DNA from: Agromyces rhizosphaerae
GTDB lineage: Bacteria > Actinomycetota > Actinomycetes > Actinomycetales > Microbacteriaceae
Direction of reading: 5' to 3'
NCBI RefSeq assembly: GCF_027925245.1
Contig: NZ_BSDP01000001.1
Span: forward strand, 1,240,001 to 1,304,000
Length of the DNA: 64,000 nucleotides
The notes under the pieces are model-generated. The model did no database searches. It was not told the origin of the DNA and was given only the letters and a program-made list of their open reading frames with translations. Positions 32,113-45,457 of the stretch are shown piece by piece (within the stretch, counting starts at the first letter, position 1; each line of letters begins with the position of its first letter). Both the position numbers and the translations under genes were made by a program.

Positions 32113-33381
32113 CTACTTGCCCACCGGCTCGAGCACCTCGAGGCCGCCGAGGTACGGCCGGAGCGCCTCGGGCACGACGACCGAGCCATCGGCCTGCTGG
32201 TGGGTCTCGAGGATCGCGACGATCCAGCGGGTGGTCGCGAGGGTGCCGTTGAGGGTGGCGACCGGGGCCGTCTTCCCGCTCTCGGTGCGGTGGCGGATGT
32301 CGAGACGGCGCGCCTGGAACGTCGTGCAGTTCGAGGTCGACGTGAGCTCGCGGTACGCGCCCTGCGTCGGCACCCACGCCTCGACGTCGTACTTGCGTGC
32401 CGCGCTGGAGCCGAGGTCGCCCGCGGCGACGTCGATCACGCGGTAGCTGAGCCCCAGGTCCTGCAGCATGCCCTCCTGCCAGGCCAGCAGCCGCTCGTGC
32501 TCGGCCTCGGCGTCGGCCGGGTCGACGTAGGAGAACATCTCGAGCTTGTCGAACTGGTGCACGCGGATGATGCCGCGGGTGTCCTTGCCGTGCGAGCCGG
32601 CCTCGCGGCGGTAGCAGGTCGACCAGCCCGCGTAGCGCAGCGGGCCGCCGGACAGGTCGATGATCTCGTCGGAGTGGTACCCGGCGAGCGCCACCTCGCT
32701 CGTGCCCGTGAGGTAGAGGTCGTCGGCGGGGAGGTGGTAGACCTCCTCGGCGTGCGCGCCGAGGAACCCGGTGCCCTGCATGATCTCGGGGCGCACCAGC
32801 GTCGGGGTGATGAGCGGCGTGAAGCCCGCGTCGATCGCCCGGGCAAGGCCCATGTTCATGATGCCGAGCTCGAGGCGGGCGCCGACGCCCTTGAGGAAGT
32901 GGAAGCGCGCACCGGAGACCTTCGCACCGCGCTGCATGTCGATCGCGTCGAGCAGCTCGCCGATCTCGAGGTGGTCGCGCGGGTCGAAGTCGAACGTGGG
33001 GCGCTCGCCCACCTCGCGGAGCAGTACGAAGTCGTCCTCGCCGCCGGCCGGCACCCCGTCGATCACGACGTTGCCGATCGCGCCGATCGCGGCGGTGAAC
33101 CGCTCCTCCGCCTCGCCGGACGAGGCGTTGGCGGCCTTCACCTTCGCGGCGAGCTCCTGCGCCTGGGCGACCAGGGCGGGCTTGTCCTCCTTGGGCGCCT
33201 TCGCGACGGTCTTGCCGAACGCGTTCTGCTCGGCGCGGAGGGTCTCGAACGCGCTGATCGCCGCACGACGCGACGCGTCCGCCTCGAGGGCGGCGTCGAC
33301 GAGGTCGGGAGACTCGCCGCGCGCCTCCTGCGAGCGCTTGACGACATCTGGGCTCTCGCGGAGCAGCACGGGGTCGATCAC
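32113..33381 (-). CDS. serS: Seryl-tRNA synthetase
   Basis: A 422-residue class II synthetase that charges tRNA-Ser. The N-terminal coiled-coil arm (about 28-105) contacts the long variable arm of tRNA-Ser. Motif 2 is [26 protein letters not shown] and motif 3 is [30 protein letters not shown] lines the serine site. The GTG at 33381 starts seven bases after TAGACT, with no ribosome site, so the mRNA is probably leaderless. Two tRNA-Ser genes lie within 4 kb downstream on the same strand. Confidence 0.98.
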   Translation of the reverse strand: MIDPVLLRESPDVVKRSQEARGESPDLVDAALEADASRRAAISAFETLRAEQNAFGKTVAKAPKEDKPALVAQAQELAAKVKAANASSGEAEERFTAAIGAIGNVVIDGVPAGGEDDFVLLREVGERPTFDFDPRDHLEIGELLDAIDMQRGAKVSGARFHFLKGVGARLELGIMNMGLARAIDAGFTPLITPTLVRPEIMQGTGFLGAHAEEVYHLPADDLYLTGTSEVALAGYHSDEIIDLSGGPLRYAGWSTCYRREAGSHGKDTRGIIRVHQFDKLEMFSYVDPADAEAEHERLLAWQEGMLQDLGLSYRVIDVAAGDLGSSAARKYDVEAWVPTQGAYRELTSTSNCTTFQARRLDIRHRTESGKTAPVATLNGTLATTRWIVAILETHQQADGSVVVPEALRPYLGGLEVLEPVGK

Positions 33382-33470
33382 GCGAGCAAGTCTAACGGCG
33401 GCGTGCCCGGCGGGCCGCGGGGCGCCCTGCCCCGGCCCGCCACCCCGTGCGCGGCGGGCACATGTCGCGC

Positions 33471-33482
33471 ACGGCATGCCGT
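33471..33482. promoter_or_regulatory. 12-bp palindrome ACGGCATGCCGT abutting a -10 box
   Basis: A perfect palindrome between the divergent serS and lipid-kinase genes. Its last base is the first base of TACCGT, the presumed -10 box of the lipid kinase gene, placed 6 bases before its ATG. It could be an operator; no regulator can be named. Confidence 0.35.
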
Positions 33483-33493
33483 ACCGTTGAGCC

Positions 33494-34516
33494 ATGGATG
33501 CGGGGGGAACTGGCGCGGACGGCGGGGAACGCCGGGCGGCGGTGATCTACAACCCCACGAAGAAGGGCGTCGAGGCGCTGCGCCGCGACGTGGCATCCGC
33601 CATCGAGGAGGCCGGCTGGGCCGAGCCGGTCTGGATCGAGACCGAGGCCGACGACCCCGGCAAGGGCATGGCCGAGATCGCTGTCGCGAAGGGCGTCGAC
33701 CTCGTGATCGCCGCGGGCGGCGACGGAACGGTGCGCGCGGTCGCCGAGGGGCTGCGCGGCACGGGCGTCGAGATGGCCGCCGTGCCGCTCGGCACGGGAA
33801 ACCTGCTCGCGCGCACGCTCGGCATCCCGGTCAACGACGTGAAGGGTGCGTTGCAGACCGCGCTGCACGGGGTGCCGCGCGCGATCGACGTGATCATGCT
33901 CGAGGTCACCCGCCCGGGCGGCGAGGCCGAGACGTTCGCCTCGCTCGTGATGGCCGGCATCGGCATCGACGCCGACATGATCGCCAAGACCAGCGACGAC
34001 CTGAAGAAGCGCGTCGGCTGGCTCGCCTACGTCGAGGGCGCGGTTCGCGCACTCCCCGAGTCCGAACCGTTCCGGGTCTACTACCGGCTCGACGACGACC
34101 ACGCCCACCGCGCCCGGGTCAGCTCGGTGCTCATCGCGAACCTCGGCGACCTGCCGGGCAACGTCGAGTTGATCCCCGACGCCGAGGTCGACGACGGCAG
34201 GCTCGACGTCGCGGTGCTCCAGCCCAAGGGCTTCCTCGGCTGGCTGCAGGTCTGGCGGCGCGTGACCTGGGAGAACCGGGTGCTGCGCCGCACGGCGGTC
34301 GGCCGCACGGTCATCAAGATGCGCGACGACACCGAGGGCTCCGAGCGCAGCTCGGTCATCGCGTACCTGCGCGGCCGCTCGTTCAGCCTCGACCTCGGCG
34401 ACGACGCGAAGGAGCTCGAGGTCGACGGCGACGAGTTCGGCAAGGTCGTGAAGATCGCGGCGAAGACGGATGCCTCGTCGGTCGTGATCCGCGTCGACCG
34501 CGAGCACCTGGGCTGA
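33494..34516 (+). CDS. Diacylglycerol/lipid kinase (DagK-like)
   Basis: A 340-residue lipid kinase: phosphate-binding VIYNPTKKG (about 17-25), the catalytic GGDGT motif (75-79) within [30 protein letters not shown], and a C-terminal domain with [11 protein letters not shown] and LEVDGDEFG. It phosphorylates diacylglycerol or a related lipid with ATP, feeding phospholipid synthesis. TACCGT lies 6 bases before the ATG with no ribosome site, suggesting leaderless translation. Divergent from serS. Confidence 0.93.
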   Translation: MDAGGTGADGGERRAAVIYNPTKKGVEALRRDVASAIEEAGWAEPVWIETEADDPGKGMAEIAVAKGVDLVIAAGGDGTVRAVAEGLRGTGVEMAAVPLGTGNLLARTLGIPVNDVKGALQTALHGVPRAIDVIMLEVTRPGGEAETFASLVMAGIGIDADMIAKTSDDLKKRVGWLAYVEGAVRALPESEPFRVYYRLDDDHAHRARVSSVLIANLGDLPGNVELIPDAEVDDGRLDVAVLQPKGFLGWLQVWRRVTWENRVLRRTAVGRTVIKMRDDTEGSERSSVIAYLRGRSFSLDLGDDAKELEVDGDEFGKVVKIAAKTDASSVVIRVDREHLG

Positions 34517-34525
34517 CGCCGAGCG

Positions 34526-35479
34526 CTACGCCTCGGGCTCGCCGCTCAGCAGGCCGCGCAGCCAGTCGCGCGCCTCGACGTAGACCGCGTCGTCGTACTT
34601 CGAGTGGTACTCGTTCGGCTGCTTGTCGGCGCGCGGGTACGAGCCCAGGAAGATGACGTTCGGGCTGAAGCGGCGCAGGCCGAGCAGCGCGTCGGCCACG
34701 CGTTCGTCCTCGATGTGCCCGTCGAGGTCGACCACGAACCGGTACCGACCCAGCGCGTCGCCGATGGGCCGCGACTCGAGCAGGCTCATGTTCACGCCTC
34801 GCGTCGAGAACTGCTCGAGCATCGCCAGCAGCGAGCCGGGCTCGTCGTCGGGCAGCTCGACGATGAGGCTCGTCTTGTCGGCGCCGGTGCGCGGAGGGAT
34901 GGCGCGCGAGCGGCTGACGAGCACGAAGCGGGTCACGGCGTTCGGGTTGTCGCCGATGCCGGTCGCGAGCACGTCGACCGGGTGGTGCGCGTCGATGCCG
35001 GGCGGTGCGACCGCCGCATCCGCCACGTCGTTCTCGAACAGGGATGCGGCCGCCTGCACGTTGCTCGAGCTCGGCACGTGCGCGTGGCCGGGCAGCTCGC
35101 GCTCGAGCCAGCCGTGCGTCTGCGCGTACGCGACCGGATGCGCGTTGACGGTGCGCACGTCGGCGAGCGTCGTGCCCGGGCGCGCGACGAGCACGAAGTT
35201 CACCGGCACGAGGTACTCGCCGACGATGCGCAGGCCCGGCACGGTCGCCAGCGCGTCCTGCGTCGCCGAGACGCCGCCCTCGATCGAGTTCTCGATGGCG
35301 ATCATCGCCGCCACCGCCCGGCCGGACGTGACGTCGGCCAGCGCCTCCCCCACGTTGTTCACGGGGTTCCACGGGTGCCCCGCGGCATCCGGAACCTGCT
35401 TCAGCGCCGCCTCGGTGAAGGTGCCGGCCGGCCCGAGGTACGAGTAGGCGTCGGTGGCGTCGGCAGCGGCATCCGTCAT
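34526..35479 (-). CDS. pheA: Prephenate dehydratase
   Basis: A 317-residue prephenate dehydratase, converting prephenate to phenylpyruvate in phenylalanine synthesis. The PDT domain (about 12-195) has [24 protein letters not shown] and the catalytic NAVTRFVLV; the ACT regulatory domain (about 205-285) has [13 protein letters not shown] and the phenylalanine-binding ESRP. No chorismate mutase domain is present. The ATG lies seven bases after TAGGCT without a ribosome site, so it is likely leaderless. It converges with the lipid kinase gene; phenylalanine feedback through the ACT domain is expected. Confidence 0.97.
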   Translation of the reverse strand: MTDAAADATDAYSYLGPAGTFTEAALKQVPDAAGHPWNPVNNVGEALADVTSGRAVAAMIAIENSIEGGVSATQDALATVPGLRIVGEYLVPVNFVLVARPGTTLADVRTVNAHPVAYAQTHGWLERELPGHAHVPSSSNVQAAASLFENDVADAAVAPPGIDAHHPVDVLATGIGDNPNAVTRFVLVSRSRAIPPRTGADKTSLIVELPDDEPGSLLAMLEQFSTRGVNMSLLESRPIGDALGRYRFVVDLDGHIEDERVADALLGLRRFSPNVIFLGSYPRADKQPNEYHSKYDDAVYVEARDWLRGLLSGEPEA

Positions 35480-35635
35480 GGAGGTCAGCCTAGCCAGCGC
35501 GGGCGCGCGGCCGGCGCCGAGCGCGGTCTGGTTCGCGAGCGGCGAAGCGGCCCGGCGAGTCGACCGAGGGTAGGCACGGGACGGATGCCCCGCAAGGGCG
35601 TGACGCCTGCGCGCCCCGGTGGAAGGATGAAGGTC

Positions 35636-37261
<1,626 letters not shown>

Positions 37262-37329
37262 CGCCACCCGCTGCACATCCCCGTAACACGGGGGTGCGAT
37301 GATGACGCATTGCTTCGGAAGGGGACTGA

Positions 37330-39891
37330 ATGCAGGCGTGGCCCGGAACCGCATATCCGCTCGGCGCGACATTCGACGGCAGCGGCACCAACTTCGCCCT
37401 GTTCAGCGAGGCCGCGGAGCGCGTCGAGCTCTGCCTCTTCGATGAGGACGGCACCGAGACCCGCGTCGAGCTGCAGGACGTCGACGCGTTCGTCTGGCAC
37501 GCCTACCTGCCGCAGGTGCAGCCCGGCCAGCGCTACGGCTACCGGGTGCACGGCGCGTACGACCCGAAGCGGGGGCTGCGGGCGAACCCGAACAAGGTGC
37601 TGCTCGACCCGTACGCGAAGGCCATGGCGGGCGCGTTCGACTGGGACCAGGCGCTGTTCTCGTACGACTTCGGCGACCCCGACTCGCGCAACGACGAGGA
37701 CTCGGCCGCGCACGTCATGCACTCGGTCGTCATCAACCCGTTCTTCGACTGGGCGGGTGACCGGCCGCCCAAGACGCCGTACAACGAGACGGTGATCTAC
37801 GAGGCCCACGTGAAGGGCCTCACCGAGCTGCATCCGGCCATTCCCGAGGAGCAGCGCGGCACGTACTCCGGGGTCGCGCACCCGGCGGTCATCGAGCACC
37901 TCCAGCGGCTCGGCGTGACCGCGCTCGAGCTCATGCCCGTGCACCAGTTCGTCCAGGACTCGACGCTGCTCGAGAAGGGCCTGCGCAACTACTGGGGCTA
38001 CAACACGATCGGCTTCCTCGCGCCGCACAACGAGTACTCGTCGACCGGTGAGCTCGGCCAGCAAGCGCAGGAGTTCAAGTCGATGGTGCGGGCCCTGCAC
38101 GAGGCCGGCATCGAGGTCATCATCGACGTCGTCTACAACCACACCGCCGAGGGCAACCACCTGGGGCCGACCATCGGGTTCCGCGGCATCGACAACGCCG
38201 CGTACTACAAGCTCGAGGAGGCCGACAAGCGGTACTACACCGACTACACCGGCACCGGGAACTCGCTGAACGTGCGGCATCCGCACGCCCTGCAGCTCAT
38301 CATGGACAGCCTGCGGTACTGGGTGCTGGAGATGCACGTCGACGGGTTCCGCTTCGACCTCGCGGCGACGCTCGCACGCGAGTTCTACGACGTCGACCGC
38401 CTGTCGAGCTTCTTCGACCTCGTGCAGCAGGACCCGGTGGTCTCGCAGGTGAAGCTCATCGCGGAGCCGTGGGACGTCGGGCCCGGCGGGTACCAGGTCG
38501 GCAACTTCCCGCCGCAGTGGACCGAGTGGAACGGGAAGTACCGCGACGAGGTGCGCGACTTCTGGCGCGGCGAGCCGTCGAGCCTCGGCGAGTTCGCGGG
38601 GCGCATCACCGGTTCGGCCGACCTGTACGAGAACAGCGGCCGGTTCCCGTTCGCGTCGATCAACTTCGTGACCGCGCACGACGGGTTCACGCTGCACGAC
38701 CTCGTGTCGTACAACGAGAAGCACAACCAGGCCAACGGCGAGGGCGGCAAGGACGGCGAATCGCACAACCGCTCGTGGAACTCGGGCGCAGAGGGCGAGA
38801 CGACCGACCCCGAGGTGCTCACGCTTCGGGCCCGCCAGCAGCGCAACTTCATCGCGACCCTGATGCTCTCGCAGGGCGTGCCGATGCTGCTGCACGGCGA
38901 CGAGCTCGGACGCACGCAGCTCGGCAACAACAACGTCTACGCGCAGGACAACGAGCTGAGCTGGGTGCACTGGGATGCCGCGGACGAGCCGCTGATCGAG
39001 TTCACCGCCGCGGTGTCGCGCCTGCGCAAGGACCACCCGACTTTCCGCCGCCGCCAGTTCTTCGACGGCCGCCCGGTCGAGAGCGAGGAGGGCGCGAAGC
39101 TGCCCGACATCGTCTGGCTGCGCCGCGACGGCACGCGCATGCAGCCCGCCGACTGGGACCGGCCGCTCGCACGCACCGTGGGCGTGTTCCTGAACGGCGA
39201 CGGCATCCGCGAGCGCGACGCACGCGGCGAGCCGATCACCGACGTCGACTTCCTGCTCTTCTTCAACGCCGACCCCGAGCCGGCGAAGTTCACGATCCCC
39301 ACCCGCACCAGGCGGCAGTGGGACATCATCCTCGACACCTCGGGCATGTCGGCGGATGCCCCGCCCAAGCGCGCCGGCCAGCGGCTCACGCTCGTGGGCA
39401 AGTCGCTGCTGGTCATGCGGGCGCACGCCGTCGACGAGGCGGAGCCCGACCACTCGGTCGCCGCGTCGCTCGCGGTGCGGAGCGCGCAGACCGGGGCGAT
39501 CCCGGTGCAGTCGAGCGCCGCGTTCGACGCGATGCTCGCGCGCGGCGGGGGCGACATCGAGACCGAGGACCCGGAGCCGGGCCAGGAGGCGCGCGAGGCC
39601 GCGGCCGAGGCAGCGGCGGCCGGCGATGCCGAGGCGGCCGAGCGCGAGGCCGCGGCCGAGGCCGAGGCGGTCGCCGAGGCCGCCACCGAGATCGAGGCGA
39701 AGGCGGCGGCGCGGGTCGCGTCACCGCGGTCGGCGTCGGCCGCGGTCGAGGCGACGGATGCCGCGAGCGCGACCCGCACGCCGACGAAGCCGATCCCGTC
39801 GCCGGTCGACGACGAGCCCGATGCGCCGGCCGACTCCGACTCCGAACCACCCGAACCATCCGAACCATCCGAACCACCCACGGAGGACTGA
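37330..39891 (+). CDS. glgX: Glycogen debranching enzyme GlgX
   Basis: An 853-residue GH13 isoamylase-type debranching enzyme. An N-terminal CBM48-like domain (about 1-130) precedes the barrel, with Asp343 (DGFRFDLA), Glu379 (IAEPWD) and Asp451 (TAHDGFT) as nucleophile, acid/base and transition-state residue. The core ends near residue 705. The last 140 residues are Ala/Glu-rich low complexity followed by a Pro/Ser/Glu tail with repeated EPS, absent from usual GlgX of about 700 residues. GGAAGGGG precedes the ATG. Its stop overlaps the treY start by one base. It releases maltooligosaccharides for TreY. Confidence 0.97.
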   Translation: MQAWPGTAYPLGATFDGSGTNFALFSEAAERVELCLFDEDGTETRVELQDVDAFVWHAYLPQVQPGQRYGYRVHGAYDPKRGLRANPNKVLLDPYAKAMAGAFDWDQALFSYDFGDPDSRNDEDSAAHVMHSVVINPFFDWAGDRPPKTPYNETVIYEAHVKGLTELHPAIPEEQRGTYSGVAHPAVIEHLQRLGVTALELMPVHQFVQDSTLLEKGLRNYWGYNTIGFLAPHNEYSSTGELGQQAQEFKSMVRALHEAGIEVIIDVVYNHTAEGNHLGPTIGFRGIDNAAYYKLEEADKRYYTDYTGTGNSLNVRHPHALQLIMDSLRYWVLEMHVDGFRFDLAATLAREFYDVDRLSSFFDLVQQDPVVSQVKLIAEPWDVGPGGYQVGNFPPQWTEWNGKYRDEVRDFWRGEPSSLGEFAGRITGSADLYENSGRFPFASINFVTAHDGFTLHDLVSYNEKHNQANGEGGKDGESHNRSWNSGAEGETTDPEVLTLRARQQRNFIATLMLSQGVPMLLHGDELGRTQLGNNNVYAQDNELSWVHWDAADEPLIEFTAAVSRLRKDHPTFRRRQFFDGRPVESEEGAKLPDIVWLRRDGTRMQPADWDRPLARTVGVFLNGDGIRERDARGEPITDVDFLLFFNADPEPAKFTIPTRTRRQWDIILDTSGMSADAPPKRAGQRLTLVGKSLLVMRAHAVDEAEPDHSVAASLAVRSAQTGAIPVQSSAAFDAMLARGGGDIETEDPEPGQEAREAAAEAAAAGDAEAAEREAAAEAEAVAEAATEIEAKAAARVASPRSASAAVEATDAASATRTPTKPIPSPVDDEPDAPADSDSEPPEPSEPSEPPTED

Positions 39892-42314
39892 TGCGCCGAC
39901 CGGTCTCGACCTATCGCCTGCAGGTGCGGGCGGGCTTCGACCTCGACCGGGTCGCCGGGATCGCCGACTACGTGCGCGCGCTCGGCGCCGACTGGCTCTA
40001 CCTCTCGCCGCTGCTCGAGTCGGCGGGGGGCAGCGACCACGGCTACGACGTGGTCGACCACTCGCGGGTCGACGCCGCGCGGGGCGGGCCCGAGGGGCTC
40101 GCGCGGGCGGTCGCGGCTGCGCGGGCGCACGAGCTCGGCGTGCTCCTCGACACCGTGCCGAACCACGTCGGCGTGGCGGTGCCCGCCGAGATGCGCTGGT
40201 GGTGGGACGTGCTCGAGCGCGGCCGTTCGTCGCGGTTCGCGGAGGCGTTCGACATCGACTGGGAGTTCGGCGGCGGGCGGCTGCGGTTGCCCGTGCTGGG
40301 GTCGGCGGAGGACGTCGCGTCGCTGCGGCTGGTCGAGGTCGAGCCGAGCGAAGACGAGGCGGATGCCTCGGGGCCGACGGGCGACGCGGCGGGCGCGCCG
40401 CGGTTCGAGCTGCACTACTGGGACCACCGGTTCCCCGTGGCATCCGGAACCGCCGCCGCAGGCGACGACCCGGTCGCCGTGCACGACCGGCAGCACTACG
40501 AGCTGATCGACTGGCGGCGGGCCGACTTCGACCTCAACTACCGGCGCTTCTTCGCGGTGAACCAGCTCGCGGGCGTACGGGTCGAGGTGCCGTGGGTGTT
40601 CGACGAGTCGCACGCCGAGATCGTCCGCTGGCTGCGCGAGGGGCTCGCCGACGGCATCCGCGTCGACCACCCCGACGGGCTGCGCGACCCGGGCGGCTAC
40701 CTCGACCGCCTCGCCGCGGCGACCGGGCACGCGTACGTGCTGGTCGAGAAGATCCTCGAGGGCGACGAGCCGCTGCCGCCGCACTGGGAGGCCGACGGCA
40801 CGAGCGGCTACGACGCGCTCGCCGACATCGACCGCGTCTTCGTCGACCCCGCAGGCGCGCCGGCCCTCGACGCGCTCGACACCGAGCTGCGCGGCGGCAC
40901 GCCCGCGCCCGCCTGGCCCGACCTCATCCACACCACGAAGCGCGCGATCGCCGACGGCATCCTCCACTCCGAGGTCCTCCGCCTGACCCGCGAACTCCTC
41001 GCCCCCGCCGAGCCTGCACGATTCGACGCTCTGAGCGCTGAGAACGACGATTTGCGCAGGTTCGGCGATACGCGGGTCGCGGACGCGGTGGCGGAGGTGC
41101 TGACGTGCTTCCCGGTGTACCGGTCGTACCTGCCGTATGGGCGGGAGCACCTGGAGGATGCGGTGGCCGAGGCGCGCTTGCGCCGGCCCGAGCTGGCGGG
41201 CACGATCGACGCGGTCGCTGCGGTGCTGGGCGATTCGGGGCATCCGGCCGCCGTGCGGTTCCAGCAGACGAGCGGCATGGTCATGGCCAAGGGCGTCGAG
41301 GACACCGCGTTCTACCGGGCGACGAGGCTCGGCACGCTCACCGAGGTGGGCGCCGATCCGTCGGAGTTCGCGATCGACGTGCCGACGCTGCACGAGCGGT
41401 TCGCGAGGCGGCAGGCCGAGTGGCCGCTCTCGATGACCACGCTGTCGACGCACGACACGAAGCGCGGCGAGGACGTGCGGGCGCGCCTCTCGGTGCTCGC
41501 CGAGGTGCCCGAGCGCTGGGCGGCGGCGCTCGGCGAACTGCGGGCGATCGCGCCGACGGGCGACGGGCCGTTCGACGCGCTGCTCTGGCAGGCGATCTTC
41601 GGGTCGTGGCCGGCGTCGCGCGAGCGACTGCACGCCTACGCCGAGAAGGCGTCGCGCGAGGCATCCGTCTCGACCACCTGGACCGCACCCGACGAGGCAT
41701 TCGAGCAGCGGATGCACCGTGCCGTCGACGCCGCCTTCGACGACCCGCGCGCCCGCGAGATCGTCGAGGGGCTCGTCGCGGAGCTCTCGGCGCCGGGCTG
41801 GTCGAACTCGCTGTCGGCGAAGCTCGTGCAGCTCGCCGGGCCCGGCGTGCCCGACGTGTACCAGGGCAGCGAGCTGTGGGAGACGAGCCTCGTCGACCCA
41901 GACAACCGGCGGCCCGTGGACTTCGGCGAGCGCAGGCGCCTGCTCGCCGAGATCGACGCGGGCGCGCTGCCGCCGGTCGACGAGTCGGGCGCGGCGAAGC
42001 TGCTCGTGACCTCGCGGGCGCTGCGGCTGCGGCGCGACCGTCCGGAGCGGTTCACGCGGTACACGCCGATGGCCGTGGAAGGCCCCGCGGCGGCGCACGC
42101 GATCGCGTTCGACCGCGGCGGGGCGCTCGCGGTGGCGACGCGGCTGCCCGTCGGCCTCGCCGCGCGCGGCGACGACCCGTGGGCGGGCACGGTGCTGCTG
42201 CGGCACTCCGGGCCGACGGTCGACGTGCTGACCGGGCGGCGTTTCGAGGGCGGCGTCGTGCCGATGGGCGAGCTGCTCGCGACGTACCCGGTGGCGCTGC
42301 TGGGGCCGGCGTGA
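39891..42314 (+). CDS. treY: Maltooligosyl trehalose synthase
   Basis: An 807-residue GH13 enzyme that turns the reducing end of maltooligosaccharides into a trehalose linkage. It begins [11 protein letters not shown], a family hallmark, followed by [18 protein letters not shown] and [11 protein letters not shown]. Catalytic candidates are Asp259 in [12 protein letters not shown] and Glu286 in [31 protein letters not shown] and the C-terminal [14 protein letters not shown] are also characteristic. ATG 39891 has GGAGG four bases upstream and overlaps the glgX stop (TGATG). It works with GlgX and TreZ; treZ begins 82 bases downstream. Confidence 0.97.
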   Translation: MRRPVSTYRLQVRAGFDLDRVAGIADYVRALGADWLYLSPLLESAGGSDHGYDVVDHSRVDAARGGPEGLARAVAAARAHELGVLLDTVPNHVGVAVPAEMRWWWDVLERGRSSRFAEAFDIDWEFGGGRLRLPVLGSAEDVASLRLVEVEPSEDEADASGPTGDAAGAPRFELHYWDHRFPVASGTAAAGDDPVAVHDRQHYELIDWRRADFDLNYRRFFAVNQLAGVRVEVPWVFDESHAEIVRWLREGLADGIRVDHPDGLRDPGGYLDRLAAATGHAYVLVEKILEGDEPLPPHWEADGTSGYDALADIDRVFVDPAGAPALDALDTELRGGTPAPAWPDLIHTTKRAIADGILHSEVLRLTRELLAPAEPARFDALSAENDDLRRFGDTRVADAVAEVLTCFPVYRSYLPYGREHLEDAVAEARLRRPELAGTIDAVAAVLGDSGHPAAVRFQQTSGMVMAKGVEDTAFYRATRLGTLTEVGADPSEFAIDVPTLHERFARRQAEWPLSMTTLSTHDTKRGEDVRARLSVLAEVPERWAAALGELRAIAPTGDGPFDALLWQAIFGSWPASRERLHAYAEKASREASVSTTWTAPDEAFEQRMHRAVDAAFDDPRAREIVEGLVAELSAPGWSNSLSAKLVQLAGPGVPDVYQGSELWETSLVDPDNRRPVDFGERRRLLAEIDAGALPPVDESGAAKLLVTSRALRLRRDRPERFTRYTPMAVEGPAAAHAIAFDRGGALAVATRLPVGLAARGDDPWAGTVLLRHSGPTVDVLTGRRFEGGVVPMGELLATYPVALLGPA

Positions 42315-42396
42315 TGGGCGCGAGCCGGGCGGGCGACGCGGCGAGGCATCCGATCGCGCCCCGACCCCCACGAGACGACTCTTCGAGGGAGACGAC

Positions 42397-44145
42397 ATGA
42401 CCGAGTTCCGCGTGTGGGCACCGACGCCCGAGCGGGTCACCCTGGTGGCCGGCGACGAGCGCGTGCCGATGACCGGCGGGGCCGACGGGTGGTGGTCGGC
42501 CGAGGCATCCGCCGCCCCCGGCACCGACTACGGGTTCCTCCTGGGCGACGGCGACACGCCGCGGCCCGACCCGCGCTCGCGCCGCCAGCCCGACGGGGTG
42601 CACGGGCTCAGCCGCGTGTTCGACCCGGGCGCGCACCACTGGGGCGACGGCGACTGGCACGGCCGGCCGCTCGCGGGCGGGGTGATCTACGAGCTGCACA
42701 TCGGCACGTTCACGCCCGAGGGCACGCTCGATTCGGCGATCGAGCGGCTCGACCACCTCGTCGACCTCGGCGTCGACTTCGTCGAGGTGCTGCCGGTCAA
42801 CGCGTTCAACGGCACGCACAACTGGGGCTACGACGGCGTGGCCTGGTTCGCGGTGCAGGAGACCTACGGCGGGCCGGCCGCGTACCAGCGGTTCGTCGAC
42901 GCGTGCCACCGGCGCGGACTCGCGGTGATCCAGGACGTGGTCTACAACCACCTCGGCCCGAGCGGCAACTACCTGCCCGAGTTCGGGCCGTACCTGCACC
43001 AGGCCTCCGCCAACACCTGGGGGCTGTCGGTCAACCTCGACGGGCCGGACTCCGACGAGGTGCGCCGGTACATCCTCGACAACGTGCGGATGTGGTTCCG
43101 CGACTACCACGTCGACGGGCTGCGGCTCGACGCCGTGCACGCCCTGCTCGACCACCGCGCCACGCACCTGCTCGAGGAGATCGCGATCGAGACGGATGCC
43201 GCCTCAGCGACGCTCGGCCGCCCGCTCACGCTCATCGCCGAGAGCGACCTCAACGACCCGCGCATGATCCGCCCGCGCGCCGCGCACGGGCTCGGCATGA
43301 CCGCGCAGTGGAGCGACGACTTCCACCACGCCCTGCACGTGAATCTCACCGGCGAGACCGTCGGCTACTACGCCGACTTCGACTCGGTCGGCGCGCTGGC
43401 GAAGGTGCTCGAGCGCGGGTTCTTCCACGACGGCACGTTCTCGAGCTTCCGCGGGCGCACGCACGGCCGCCCGATCGACCGCGAGCGCACGCCCGCGTCG
43501 GCGCTCGTCGTGTTCGCGCAGGACCACGACCAGATCGGCAATCGCGCGATCGGCGACCGGCTCACCGCGACGCTCGGCGAGGGCCGGCTGCGGCTCGCGG
43601 CCCTGCTCATGCTGACCGCGCCGAACACCCCGATGCTCTTCATGGGCGAGGAGTGGGCGGCGTCGACGCCGTGGCAGTTCTTCACGTCGCATCCGGAGCC
43701 GGAGCTCGGCCGCGCGACCGCCGAGGGGCGCATCGCCGAGTTCGCGCGCATGGGCTGGGACCCGTCGGTCGTGCCCGACCCGCAGGACCCCGAGACCTTC
43801 ACGCGCTCGAAGCTCGACTGGACCGAGCCGTACGGCGACCGCGACGACGGCGGGGACCTGCACGCCCGAACGCACGCGCTCTACCGAGAGCTGCTCGCGC
43901 TGCGCCGAGCCCGGCCCGAGCTCACCGACCCGCGCTTCGGCACCGTGCGCGTCGAGTACTCGGAGGACGAGCGCTGGATCGTGCTGCACCGCGGCGCGCT
44001 GGCCGTCGGCGTGAACCTCGGCGACGCGCCCGTCACGGTGCCGGTCTCCGGTCACGTGCTCCTGGCGACGGATGCCGGCGCCTCGGTGTCGCCCGAGGGC
44101 CTGGTGCTGCCCGCGGCATCCGGCGCCGTGCTCGACTCGGCCTGA
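42397..44145 (+). CDS. treZ: Maltooligosyl trehalose trehalohydrolase
   Basis: A 582-residue GH13 enzyme that releases trehalose from the TreY product. An N-terminal CBM48-like domain ([16 protein letters not shown]) leads to the barrel with [31 protein letters not shown], the nucleophile Asp245 ([11 protein letters not shown]), Glu282 ([10 protein letters not shown]) and [21 protein letters not shown] lies upstream of the ATG. Last of the glgX-treY-treZ operon; a 12-bp inverted repeat (44163-44220) follows. Confidence 0.97.
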   Translation: MTEFRVWAPTPERVTLVAGDERVPMTGGADGWWSAEASAAPGTDYGFLLGDGDTPRPDPRSRRQPDGVHGLSRVFDPGAHHWGDGDWHGRPLAGGVIYELHIGTFTPEGTLDSAIERLDHLVDLGVDFVEVLPVNAFNGTHNWGYDGVAWFAVQETYGGPAAYQRFVDACHRRGLAVIQDVVYNHLGPSGNYLPEFGPYLHQASANTWGLSVNLDGPDSDEVRRYILDNVRMWFRDYHVDGLRLDAVHALLDHRATHLLEEIAIETDAASATLGRPLTLIAESDLNDPRMIRPRAAHGLGMTAQWSDDFHHALHVNLTGETVGYYADFDSVGALAKVLERGFFHDGTFSSFRGRTHGRPIDRERTPASALVVFAQDHDQIGNRAIGDRLTATLGEGRLRLAALLMLTAPNTPMLFMGEEWAASTPWQFFTSHPEPELGRATAEGRIAEFARMGWDPSVVPDPQDPETFTRSKLDWTEPYGDRDDGGDLHARTHALYRELLALRRARPELTDPRFGTVRVEYSEDERWIVLHRGALAVGVNLGDAPVTVPVSGHVLLATDAGASVSPEGLVLPAASGAVLDSA

Positions 44146-44162
44146 CCCATCGCGGCGGGCAT

Positions 44163-44220
44163 CGAGTCGTCACGGAGTGCCGGAATCCAGGTGCCTGAAG
44201 CGACAGTTCGTGACGACTCG
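44163..44220. repeat. 12-bp inverted repeat between convergent treZ and amidase genes
   Basis: CGAGTCGTCACG (44163-44174) and CGTGACGACTCG (44209-44220) are perfect complements 34 bases apart, with a small CAGG/CCTG stem inside. It lies between the treZ stop (44145) and the stop of the leftward amidase (44240). A shared terminator is the simplest reading; a mobile palindromic element is possible. Confidence 0.55.
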
Positions 44221-44239
44221 CGGCGGAGCGCGCGAGGGG

Positions 44240-45457
44240 CTAGTGGATGCTCCAGAAGTAGACGGAGCCGCCGGAGGCGATCGCCTCGTCGACGTTCCAG
44301 TAGTCGGTGTCCTTGGTGTGGCCGGCGACCCAGATCTTGGTGCCCGCACTGGTGTGCTCGACGCGGCTGACGATCGTGGTGTGGTCGCGGTCGCCCGAGT
44401 TGTCCCAGTCGAACTGGGCGATGTCGCCGACCTTGACCTGTGAGCGCTCCGAGCCGAGGTTCGTCGCGCGATCGGTCTGCGTGGCGAGGTAGTCGCGCAG
44501 CGCGGTCGAGCTGATCCAGCTCGGCGAGTAGCCGGCGGCCGAGTAGTTCCAGCCCGAGTCCATCTCCCAGCCGCGGGCGGCGAGCGACTGGCTCGTGAAG
44601 TTCGCGCAGTCGGCGCCCGAGATCACGATGTACTTCGCGCTGTTGTACGACTTCCAGTACTTCATGACGTAGCGCATCTGCTTCTCGATGGCGGGGTCGG
44701 CCACGTAGGTGAGCACGAGGGCGTCGGCTGCGTCGGCTGCGTCGGCCTGCGACTCCGCCGCCTCCACGTCGTCCGCCTCGTCTGCGACGGGCGCGAGCGC
44801 GCCGTCCTCGGTCAGCACCTGCACGAGCTCCGTGCCGGCGACCGACGCCGAGTTGTCCACGACGGCGGCGGGGTCGACCACGGGGATCTCCTCGCCGTCC
44901 TCGTCGAGGAAGGTCACGTCGACGTCGCCGGTGCGCCCGGCGTCGGCCGCGGGCATCTCGAACGCGATCGCATCGTCCGCGTGGTCGATGATCTCGACCT
45001 CGTCGCCGTCGACGGCGACCGCGGCGACCATCGTGAGGTCGGTGCCCTCGACCGACACCTCGGTGCCGCCGGTGACCGGGATCTCGTCGATCGACGCGCC
45101 GTCGAAGACGACGGGCTCGGCGGGGGCGGGGGTGACGGATGCCACGAGCTCGGCGTTCTCGAGCGAGGCCTGCGCGGCGGCGGTCAGCGTCTTGGGCGCT
45201 GCCCACGAGTTCGTGACGACGGCGCCGAGGGCGCACGCGGCGACGGTGCCGAAGGCGGCGGTGGAGAGGACGACACGGCGCACGGTGGTCGCGGGCAGCG
45301 CGACGACCCGTGCGCGGGCACGGTGGAAGGAGGTGTTCTGCACGGGGGTCCAGGGGGGGTTCGGGGGCCCGGAGCGATCGGGGATGGGGAGGCGCGACGA
45401 TGCGCGGGAATCGGGCCGCCGGACACGGTTCCAGCCCCGTCTGGGCGAATCCGTCAC
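44240..45457 (-). CDS. Secreted amidase_6-domain protein
   Basis: Up to 405 residues. A basic stretch and hydrophobic helix (about 50-88, ending SWAA) look like a signal or anchor; a middle region (about 110-210) is acidic with TIG-like strands; the C-terminal 160 residues match the amidase_6 (CHAP-like) pattern, with YVMKYWKSYN, GADCANFTSQSLAARGW (catalytic Cys), DHTTIVSRVEH (His) and VAGHTKDTDYWN. It probably cleaves a peptidoglycan or peptide amide outside the cell. The start is uncertain: GTG 45457 sits inside an inverted repeat (45455-45476); GTG 45343 just before the helix is an alternative. Confidence 0.8.
   Translation of the reverse strand: MTDSPRRGWNRVRRPDSRASSRLPIPDRSGPPNPPWTPVQNTSFHRARARVVALPATTVRRVVLSTAAFGTVAACALGAVVTNSWAAPKTLTAAAQASLENAELVASVTPAPAEPVVFDGASIDEIPVTGGTEVSVEGTDLTMVAAVAVDGDEVEIIDHADDAIAFEMPAADAGRTGDVDVTFLDEDGEEIPVVDPAAVVDNSASVAGTELVQVLTEDGALAPVADEADDVEAAESQADAADAADALVLTYVADPAIEKQMRYVMKYWKSYNSAKYIVISGADCANFTSQSLAARGWEMDSGWNYSAAGYSPSWISSTALRDYLATQTDRATNLGSERSQVKVGDIAQFDWDNSGDRDHTTIVSRVEHTSAGTKIWVAGHTKDTDYWNVDEAIASGGSVYFWSIH

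Noticed and set aside
30322..34656. A 1444-codon plus-strand open frame over LCP, tRNA-Ser, HAD and serS
   Set aside because: It crosses a tRNA gene and is antisense to four clearly recognisable genes on the other strand.
37276..37294. CCCCG-TAACA-CGGGG hairpin between pgm and glgX as a terminator
   Set aside because: Only a 5-bp stem without a T-run; too weak to call in this GC-rich background.
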